Shown: piece after piece, positions 1-4,042 of the stretch
Numbering within the stretch: the stretch's first letter is position 1
How the letters are laid out: the number at the start of each line of letters is the position of its first letter
Origin: Ruminococcus sp.
GTDB lineage: Bacteria; Bacillota; Clostridia; Oscillospirales; Ruminococcaceae
NCBI GenBank assembly: GCA_024697705.1
Contig: JAILFF010000306.1
Span: 1-6,396, forward strand
Length of the DNA: 6,396 bases
Direction: 5' to 3'
Position numbers and translations under genes: made by a program
Notes under the pieces: generated by a model
The model's input: the letters and a program-made list of their open reading frames with translations, nothing else
Databases searched by the model: none
What the model was told of the DNA's origin: nothing

Positions 1-75
1 GGGAACACCCGCCGCAGATACATCACCTTCATCAGAAGGGAGCTTAGAAATGAAAGGAAGAATAGCAATGGCTAA
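1..75 (+). CDS. C-terminal tail of an upstream gene (partial)
   Basis: Frame 1 is open from the window edge to TAA at 73-75 and encodes a basic tail containing RRRYITFIRRELRNE. Most third positions are G or C, as in the real genes of this window. The competing open frame 2 has A-rich third positions here, so frame 1 is the better choice. The next gene's likely ATG at 68 lies inside this tail, giving an 8-base overlap and suggesting translational coupling. The protein family cannot be named from 24 residues. Frame 2 remains an alternative; it would make this stretch the N-terminal part of the following gene. Confidence 0.4.
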   Translation, partial: GNTRRRYITFIRRELRNERKNSNG

Positions 76-252
76 TGAAATGATAATTATAAATATGCTT
101 TGCCCCGGTGTGAGCATAACCGAACTTGCAGATGAGCTTTCGCTCGACGATGAGGAAATGGTCGAAAAGCTCAATTCCGAAATGGATACTTCGATACCTT
201 TCAGGTCATGATGGCGATTTCCGAGATCATACGGCGAAAGGGGCGCACCTGA
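68..252 (+). pseudogene. Small helix-turn-helix-like protein with an apparent frameshift
   Basis: ATG 68 has a good Shine-Dalgarno (AAGGAAG, ending at 60); ATG 50 with GAAGGGAG is an alternative start. Frame 2 encodes an N-terminal part with PGVSITELADELSLDDEEMV, which resembles the first two helices of a helix-turn-helix or winged-helix domain, and stops at TGA 209-211. Frame 1 is open from 154 and continues with FDTFQVMMAISEIIRRKGR to TGA 250-252, which overlaps the next ATG as TGATG. The GC-rich third positions and the stop/start overlap suggest that the two pieces were one gene. A one-base loss (or -1 slippage) around 180-208 would join them; no classical slippery heptamer is seen. It could be a pseudogene, a sequencing error or recoding. 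The function is not recognised beyond a possible DNA-binding fold. Confidence 0.45.
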
Positions 253-497
253 TGGATACAAGAGATTTTACGAGAGAGCTTGCAAGTCGTAAGGGTATCT
301 CCGAACAGTCGGCATACCGTTACATAAATTCGGTGATGGACGCCCTGCGGCAGATTCTGACCGAGGGCGAGGAAGTAAGCATCGGCAGCTTCGGACGTTT
401 TACAGTTGTCACCGATCTTTCGAGGGATAAGACAGTGATGTTCTGTTCCGCGAAGTCGCTGAAACAGGCGGTCAATGCAGGAGATGGAATGATCTGA
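252..497 (+). CDS. HU/IHF-like DNA-binding protein, short form lacking the beta-arm
   Basis: The start is ATG 252, overlapping the preceding TGA (TGATG) and preceded by GAAAGGGG. A longer in-frame reading back to 126 has no good start and runs antisense-like through the previous gene. The protein has 81 residues. Residues 1-40 match the helical dimerisation part of HU (LASRKGISEQSAYRYINSV, then LRQILTEGEEV). GSFGRF at 45-50 is the HU signature turn, and SAKSLKQAVN at 66-75 matches the HU C-terminal helix. Only about 14 residues separate F50 from F64, where typical HU has about 30, and the RNP motif whose proline intercalates into DNA is missing. HU proteins are dimeric nucleoid or accessory proteins that bend DNA; this one probably dimerises but should bend DNA poorly. 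It could be a specialised element-encoded variant or a decaying copy. Confidence 0.75.
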   Translation: MDTRDFTRELASRKGISEQSAYRYINSVMDALRQILTEGEEVSIGSFGRFTVVTDLSRDKTVMFCSAKSLKQAVNAGDGMI

Positions 498-772
498 AAG
501 GCAATTGTACGGAGGTCAATGATACCAAAATCCGATAAAAGGTATTCGCTTTTAAGGGGCATAGTTTTATAGTGAAGAACGCCGGTGAGCAGCTGACCGC
601 TATTGACCGCAAAAAAATGAGGACTGCAATACGGCAATCCTCAAATTGGCTGAAAATATTATTTTGTTACGTTCAGGCACAGGGTCATAGCTTGGGATCT
701 CGTTACAATGCAGTCCGCATACTTTTTTCATAATGAAACTATATACAAGGGTGACATTTTTAAAGAAAGACC
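498..772. other. Intergenic stretch with decayed coding traces
   Basis: No convincing gene is visible here. A good Shine-Dalgarno (GGAGGT, 511-516) precedes ATG 519, but that frame stops after 17 codons at 572. Frame 2 is then open to TAA 731-733 and contains AGEQLTAIDRKKMRTAIRQ, which reads like protein but starts only at a GTG without a ribosome binding site. The pair may be the frameshifted remnant of a gene that followed the HU-like gene. The minus-strand terminator described separately lies inside this stretch. No plus-strand terminator was seen after the HU-like gene. Confidence 0.4.
610..642 (-). terminator. Intrinsic terminator, minus strand
   Basis: Read on the minus strand, GAGGATTGC and GCAGTCCTC (642-634 and 627-619) form a 9-bp stem with one G-U pair and a 6-base loop. 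ATTTTTTTG follows immediately (618-610). On the plus strand no T-run follows the hairpin, so it works in one direction only. It would end transcription coming from the DUF4314-like gene, whose stop codon lies about 130 bases upstream on that strand. Confidence 0.7.
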
Positions 773-961
773 TTACGCCGAAAGCTCAAAGTAATTAACA
801 AGCTGTTCCTCGGAGAACTTTGCCTGACCCCCGTCACTCCAGTCAACGAAGATCTGGTCGAAGTCATCAATGTAGACTATCGTAGCTGTCGAGCCGACGG
901 GCTTGCTCCCATCATAATCCTTGACCAGCTTTATCGTCATACCTACAGCTATCTTTTCCAT
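773..961 (-). CDS. DUF4314-like small protein
   Basis: The protein has 62 residues and starts at ATG 961 (minus strand), preceded by GAGAGG about 8 bases upstream. A GTG at 1015 in the same frame would give 80 residues but lacks a comparable ribosome binding site and would add sequence unlike the family. The pattern IAVGMTIKLVKDYDG, then VGSTATIVYIDDFDQIFVDW, then SDGGQAKFSEEQL fits the DUF4314 layout: G-M-x-[VI]-x-L, a glycine-led beta strand, I-D-D-x-x-Q-I, and W-x-x-G. These small SH3-like proteins of unknown function are common in Firmicutes conjugative elements, often near the relaxase gene. Here the upstream open frame is a relaxase fragment in the same phase, which agrees with that origin. 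The gene itself looks intact. The family assignment is from memory of the motif; the role is unknown. Confidence 0.7.
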   Translation of the reverse strand: MEKIAVGMTIKLVKDYDGSKPVGSTATIVYIDDFDQIFVDWSDGGQAKFSEEQLVNYFELSA

Positions 962-1015
962 TTTACTGCCTCTCGAATAGTGCTTGCTGTGACAAACAGC
1001 TATATTATTACCCAC

Positions 1016-1231
1016 TTCACGATACAGTATTCGCGTTATAAGGCTTTCTTCGGTATACTCCTCGCCGAGCGTTTTCGTTCTGACGGCTCTTTGCTGTCCG
1101 GGCGCTTTTACGGAGATATATTTCCCGCGTTTTATCTCATATCCGTGTTCTCTGACATAGCGCAGAGTCGTCCGGTTGTCATAATATCTGCGTCCCGAGA
1201 TCGAGTAGGTATTCAGTATTAAGGCATTGAA
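1016..1231 (-). pseudogene. C-terminal fragment of a conjugative relaxase (MobA/VirD2-type)
   Basis: The minus-strand frame is open from just after the TAA at 1234-1232 down to the stop at 773. It encodes SGRRYYDNRTTLRYVREHGY, then EIKRGKYISVKAPGQQRAVR and TKTLGEEYTEESL. The run GYEIKRGK-x-IS-x-[KR]APGQ-x-R...LGE-x-YTEE is typical of the region after the nuclease domain in relaxases of Tn1549- and Tn4451-like elements. The catalytic part (active-site tyrosine and three-histidine motif) is absent. No ATG, GTG or TTG lies in frame in this segment, so it cannot be translated alone. The frame runs without a stop into the DUF4314-like gene, suggesting an internal deletion that brought them into phase. 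It is a fossil of an integrative conjugative element. The exact junctions are uncertain. Confidence 0.7.
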
Positions 1232-1253
1232 TTAACGAACTGAGGTGAAGCAG

Positions 1254-1454
1254 ATGAAGGATAATAAAGAGTTGGAGAAAACCGAGTTAACAGATACAAT
1301 ATCATCTGCTTCGGCAGAGATCGCAGCCGCTGATGATATTAGTGAAGAAGAACTTCGTACCTTGTACCTGCATGAAAATGAAAAAAGCAAGATCGTAAAG
1401 GCGATGGATAAGATTGGTGAGATATTTTTGCTTGATTCCAAAAAACAACAATGA
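1254..1454 (+). CDS. Hypothetical small acidic protein
   Basis: The protein has 66 residues. ATG 1254 is chosen over GTG 1245 because GAGGTG (1242-1247) sits 6 bases before it. The sequence is charged and largely helical in appearance, with an acidic middle (AAADDISEEELRTLYLHENE) and a lysine-rich end (DSKKQQ). It has no signal peptide, membrane segment or cysteine. It is visibly more AT-rich than the operon downstream, which fits acquired DNA. An ATGA overlap at its stop (1451-1454) could start a further reading frame, but that stops after 13 codons. The stop of the relaxase fragment's frame lies only about 20 bases before this start, on the other strand. I do not recognise the family. The good ribosome binding site supports expression, but no promoter was identified. 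Confidence 0.5.
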   Translation: MKDNKELEKTELTDTISSASAEIAAADDISEEELRTLYLHENEKSKIVKAMDKIGEIFLLDSKKQQ

Positions 1455-1636
1455 AAAACCGTGATGTGTGTCTCGGATTTTGGCACTTATAGTCGAAACC
1501 CAAAACATGGTGTATACAAAACGTTTGATGAACACATTACAGAACCGATGACCCTATAAGCTGACAGATGGAAAGTATGCCGAAAAAAATCCGAAAAATT
1601 TGTGTAAAACGACTAATCAAGTTGGACAAAATTCCC
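1455..1636. other. AT-rich intergenic region upstream of the cheY-like operon
   Basis: No gene is supported here. Frame 1 has two short open pieces interrupted by TGA at 1549-1551, the second containing PYKLTDGKYAEKNPKNL. They may be traces of a lost gene or chance in A-rich sequence. An imperfect direct repeat, GAAAAAAATCCGAAAAA at 1582-1598 and GAAAAAATCCAAAAAG at 1639-1654, lies upstream of and inside the next promoter. A-tracts at this position may act as UP-like elements. No terminator hairpin for the 1254 gene is seen. Confidence 0.4.
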
Positions 1637-1665
1637 TTGAAAAAATCCAAAAAGTATGTTAAAAT
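1637..1665 (+). promoter_or_regulatory. Sigma-A promoter with extended -10 for the cheY-like operon
   Basis: TTGAAA at 1637-1642 and TAAAAT at 1660-1665 are 17 bases apart, and TGT directly precedes the -10 box (a TGn extension). Transcription should start near 1672, leaving a leader of about 35 bases before ATG 1707. The strong Shine-Dalgarno GGAGG (1695-1699) lies in this leader. No operator-like inverted repeat is obvious. Confidence 0.8.
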
Positions 1666-1706
1666 AGTATATGAGGAATACTTTCATACGAAACGGAGGA
1701 AATATG

Positions 1707-2087
1707 ATGAATATTGAAGATATAAAGGTAATGATCTGCGACGACTCGATGTTTGCAAGAAAAAGCATGGTCATGTTTATCTCGTCGCTTGGCGTAAAGG
1801 AGATAATCGAGGCTGCCGACGGTCAGCAGGCTATCGACAAGTACGCCGAAAGCAAGCCCGACGTCGTTTTCATGGACATAGTTATGCCCGTCGTTACGGG
1901 TATCGACGCGCTCACAAAGATCAAGGAGACCGACCCCGCCGCGAGAGTTATCATGGCTTCGTCGATAGGCACTCAGCAGTACCTTAAATCGGCGATCAAG
2001 GCGGGCGCCGCCGACTTTTTGCAGAAGCCCATAACCAACGATCAAGTCAAACAGATTCTCGATAACGTGTGCAAAGGGGTGATCTGA
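1707..2087 (+). CDS. CheY-like single-domain response regulator
   Basis: This 126-residue protein is one receiver domain with no DNA-binding or other output domain. Numbering is close to CheY of E. coli: acidic pocket D12-D13 (MICDDSMFARK), phosphoacceptor D57 in VVFMDIVMP, switch residue S85 in place of the usual Thr, aromatic F104, and conserved K107 in LQKP. All residues needed for phosphorylation are present. The start at ATG 1707 is 7 bases after GGAGG; ATG 1704 is only 4 bases after it, and ATG 1671 falls at the transcription start. The next gene begins 2 bases after the stop and encodes a CheX-like protein, the class of phosphatase that dephosphorylates CheY. The phosphodonor kinase is not in the window. 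With no flagellar gene nearby, the output may be something other than flagellar switching. Confidence 0.92.
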   Translation: MNIEDIKVMICDDSMFARKSMVMFISSLGVKEIIEAADGQQAIDKYAESKPDVVFMDIVMPVVTGIDALTKIKETDPAARVIMASSIGTQQYLKSAIKAGAADFLQKPITNDQVKQILDNVCKGVI

Positions 2088-2089
2088 TA

Positions 2090-2971
2090 ATGTTTTCACA
2101 GTTTTTCGGAGGGTATCTTTTAAACCATAATATCGTAAGCCGCGAGCAGCTTTCCCGCGCTCTCGACGAAAAGAAAAACACCCGTATGCGTCTCGGCGTT
2201 CTCGCGATCAACGAGGGTCTTATGACTTCAGAGCAGGTCGAGCACGTAAACGTCATGCAGCAGACCGTCGATCTGCGCTTCGGCGACCTTGCCGTGCAGC
2301 TCGGATACCTTAAAGAGCAGGACGTGGACGATCTTCTGCACAAGCAGCCGACGGATTATCTGCTGCTCGGACAGGCGCTCGTCAATATGGGGGCGCTCTC
2401 GAACGCCGATTTTGAAAAGGCGATAAACGACTACAAGGCTACTCTGAAGCTTGATGACGACGATATCTCGGGCGATCAGTACGACGCGCTTTCTTCGATG
2501 GTATCGGAGTTCTTCCATTTCAGCACCGCCCGCAATGCAAGACTCTACACCAATTATGTGACGCTGCTGTTCAAGAGCCTTATCCGCTTTATCGGCGACG
2601 ATTTCACGCCGCTCGACGCTGCTATCTGCCGTACAGCCGAGGGCAGCTGCACCGTTCGTCAGATCATCAACGGCGCGTATAAGGGGCAGACGATCATCAG
2701 CGCCGAGCCCGAGGAATACCGCTGCTTCGCCAAGCGCTTTGCGAAGGAAGCTTATTTCGAGTCTGACGAATTTGACGACGCCAGCGTTTCGGAGTTCTTA
2801 AACGTAATAAACGGTCTTTACGCGGTGAACGAGTCCAACGAGACCGGCACCGAGATCGGTCTTGAGCCGCTTTCGCTGTTCAGAGGTGAGGACGTGGCGC
2901 TGGGCGAGGACGCTTTCAGCATACCCGTTCAGTTCACCTTCGGCGAGGTCGAGTTTATCGTAGCCTTCTGA
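2090..2971 (+). CDS. MshEN-repeat / CheX-like phosphatase fusion protein
   Basis: The protein has 293 residues and is presumably cytosolic, with no signal or membrane segment. ATG 2090 follows the cheY-like stop by 2 bases, with AAAGGGG about 10 bases upstream. Residues 5-115 are four repeats spaced exactly 29 residues apart, each of the form RLGxx[LV][LV]xxG[LI][LI]xxxxLxxxLxxQ, the MshEN motif of type II secretion and pilus ATPases. Residues from about 128 to 293 resemble CheX: an NGAYKGQTIIS strand-turn, a helical stretch (FAKRFAKE), then SEFLNVINGL, in which E235 and N238 match the ExxN catalytic pair of CheC/CheX phosphatases, and a final strand FGEVEFIVAF. CheX hydrolyses the aspartyl phosphate of CheY-type receivers; the obvious partner is the preceding gene. 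The MshEN part may bind cyclic di-GMP and control this activity (inference). The usual Asp/Ser four residues before the Glu is not clear here. Confidence 0.78.
   Translation: MFSQFFGGYLLNHNIVSREQLSRALDEKKNTRMRLGVLAINEGLMTSEQVEHVNVMQQTVDLRFGDLAVQLGYLKEQDVDDLLHKQPTDYLLLGQALVNMGALSNADFEKAINDYKATLKLDDDDISGDQYDALSSMVSEFFHFSTARNARLYTNYVTLLFKSLIRFIGDDFTPLDAAICRTAEGSCTVRQIINGAYKGQTIISAEPEEYRCFAKRFAKEAYFESDEFDDASVSEFLNVINGLYAVNESNETGTEIGLEPLSLFRGEDVALGEDAFSIPVQFTFGEVEFIVAF
2102..2434 (+). repeat. Four tandem 29-codon MshEN-type motifs
   Basis: The repeats begin at protein residues 5, 34, 63 and 92. Each is a 24-residue motif followed by a 5-residue linker, the same geometry as the two-motif MshEN domain. 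Repeats 2 (R34-L35-G36 to Q57) and 3 (R63-F64-G65 to Q86) keep the Arg, Gly and terminal Gln. Repeat 1 starts F-F-G and ends in Lys, and repeat 4 starts L-L-G and ends in Tyr. The central pair is therefore the likely ligand site and the outer two look structural. The repetition is in protein pattern, not in near-identical DNA. Confidence 0.8.
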
Positions 2972-3750
2972 TGAACGGCGGCGAATTAGGCGGTTATTCC
3001 GCGTTTCTTAACGAATATGTGTCCGAATGTGTACGGATATTCGGACAGGCTCTTTCGGGCGTATATCTGCACGGCTCGGCGGTCATGGGCTGCTTTAATC
3101 CGAAAAAGAGCGACATTGATATCATCGTTGCCGTGAAAGAGGATATTTCCGACGAGATCAAGCGTCAGTTTATGGAAATGACTGTCGCGATGAACGAACG
3201 CGCTCCCGCAAAGGGCATCGAAGTCAGCGTTGTTAAGGCAGAGGTTTGCAGCACATTTGTTTACCCCACACCGTTTGAGCTGCATTTTTCGACGGGAACG
3301 CTTGACTGGTATCGGCGCGACCCCGATGAATATATTGCAAAAATGAACGGCACCGACAAAGACCTTGCGGCGCACTTTGCCGTTATCAAAAGCAGAGGGC
3401 GGTCGCTTTACGGTATTCCCGCCGACGAAGCGTTTGACCGGGTCAGCCGCGAAGATTATATCGACAGTATCTGGTACGATATAGAAAACGCACGTTATGA
3501 CATTACCGAGGACGCGATGTACTATGCGCTGAACCTTGCGAGAGTGCTGGCTTTCTGCAATGAGGGGCTTTTGCTTTCAAAGAAGGAGGGCGGCGAGTGG
3601 GGAAAAAACCACCTGCCCGAGCGCTTTCACGGTCTGCTTGACGCGGCGCTTGCGGAATACGCTTCGGCCGAGCCGCAAAGCTACGATATGGAGCTTGCCG
3701 ACGATTACGCGGATTTTATGCTTGAAAAGATCGGCGCTTTCCGTAAGTAG
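2971..3750 (+). CDS. AadA/ANT-like nucleotidyltransferase with DUF4111-like C-terminus
   Basis: This protein has 259 residues, close to the AadA/ANT(3'')-ANT(9) family length. The pol-beta-type nucleotidyltransferase motif is intact: YLHGSAVMG with G35-S36, then D48 and D50 in KSDIDIIV for the metal ions, and E84 in GIEVSVV at the place of the catalytic base. PTPFELHFS (100-107) and the helical C-terminus with SKKEGGEWG (203-211) match the DUF4111-type domain of aminoglycoside adenylyltransferases. Such enzymes transfer AMP from ATP to streptomycin or spectinomycin. Chromosomal homologues often have unknown substrates, so resistance should not be assumed. ATG 2971 shares one base with the previous TGA and has no good Shine-Dalgarno, so translation is probably coupled to the CheX-like gene. 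A terminator follows 12 bases after the stop, making this the last gene of the operon. Confidence 0.85.
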   Translation: MNGGELGGYSAFLNEYVSECVRIFGQALSGVYLHGSAVMGCFNPKKSDIDIIVAVKEDISDEIKRQFMEMTVAMNERAPAKGIEVSVVKAEVCSTFVYPTPFELHFSTGTLDWYRRDPDEYIAKMNGTDKDLAAHFAVIKSRGRSLYGIPADEAFDRVSREDYIDSIWYDIENARYDITEDAMYYALNLARVLAFCNEGLLLSKKEGGEWGKNHLPERFHGLLDAALAEYASAEPQSYDMELADDYADFMLEKIGAFRK

Positions 3751-3762
3751 AGCGCTTTTATG

Positions 3763-3790
3763 GGACGGGCAATTCTGCCCGTTCTTTTTT
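3763..3790 (+). terminator. Intrinsic terminator of the cheY-like operon
   Basis: GGACGGGCA (3763-3771) pairs with TGCCCGTTC (3776-3784) around an ATTC loop, giving 9 bp with one G-U pair. It is followed by TTTTTT at 3785-3790. It separates the three-gene operon from ppdK. Confidence 0.93.
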
Positions 3791-3915
3791 CAGACGGCAA
3801 AGCAGGGAAAATACAGGACTGAAAATTTCGTATATATTAAATTTGTGTGCAAAATCTACAAAAACACACACTAAACATTATATAGAATTCTAATGCTAAA
3901 TTTCTATGAAAACTA
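3791..3915. other. AT-rich region between operon terminator and ppdK promoter
   Basis: No gene is seen here. An open plus-strand frame running in from within the nucleotidyltransferase gene ends at 3874 and is a shadow. A loose inverted repeat, GTGTG (3845-3849) with CACAC (about 3865-3870), lies some 70 bases before the ppdK promoter and could be an operator, but it is short and may be chance. Confidence 0.35.
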
Positions 3916-3944
3916 TGGAAATCCGAACGAAAATCTGTTATAAT
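3916..3944 (+). promoter_or_regulatory. Sigma-A promoter with extended -10 for ppdK
   Basis: A perfect TATAAT at 3939-3944 is preceded by TGT (TGn extension). TGGAAA at 3916-3921 serves as a weaker -35 at 17 bases spacing. Transcription should start near 3951, leaving a leader of about 92 bases. Confidence 0.85.
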
Positions 3945-3960
3945 ATATGTATGACACTAT

Positions 3961-3990
3961 GTCCGCCCGCAGGACGGGCATGACAGCGGG
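3961..3990 (+). promoter_or_regulatory. GC-rich ppdK leader with competing hairpins
   Basis: In an otherwise AT-rich leader this stretch can fold in three mutually exclusive ways: GTCC (3961-3964) with GGAC (3972-3975); GCCCG (3965-3969) with CGGGC (3975-3979); or CCCGC (3966-3970) with GCGGG (3986-3990). No T-run follows directly, so it is not an ordinary terminator. It could stabilise the mRNA or be a small control element. It matches no riboswitch class I recognise. The ribosome binding site GGAGG at 4028-4032 lies outside the hairpins. Confidence 0.35.
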
Positions 3991-4042
3991 TATTTTCCGT
4001 CTACAAGAATGTCAAAAATTTTTTATTGGAGGTTTTCTACCA

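Noticed and set aside
320..637. A 105-codon minus-strand frame opposite the HU-like gene
   Set aside because: It is a shadow of the HU-like gene and of non-coding sequence, with no family motif and no good start.
621..716. An 8-base inverted repeat, GGACTGCA (621-628) and TGCAGTCC (709-716)
   Set aside because: It is too short and too far apart to be meaningful; one arm is already part of the terminator stem.
600..731. A 43-codon minus-strand frame starting MKKVCGLHC
   Set aside because: It has no Shine-Dalgarno, and the minus-strand terminator hairpin lies inside its 3' half.
980..1222. An 80-codon plus-strand frame
   Set aside because: It is antisense to the relaxase fragment and the start of the DUF4314-like frame, where real protein motifs are visible. 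It has no ribosome binding site.
1671..1706. An upstream start (ATG 1671) for the CheY-like gene
   Set aside because: It coincides with the predicted transcription start; the strong ribosome binding site lies after it and the receiver domain begins normally from 1707.
3536..3874. A 112-codon plus-strand frame running past the operon terminator
   Set aside because: It overlaps the nucleotidyltransferase C-terminus in another frame, crosses the terminator hairpin and has no domain or ribosome binding site.
3763..3980. The 9-mer GGACGGGCA shared by the operon terminator (3763-3771) and the ppdK leader (3972-3980)
   Set aside because: The similarity does not extend beyond the 9-mer and is best explained as chance in GC-rich hairpins.
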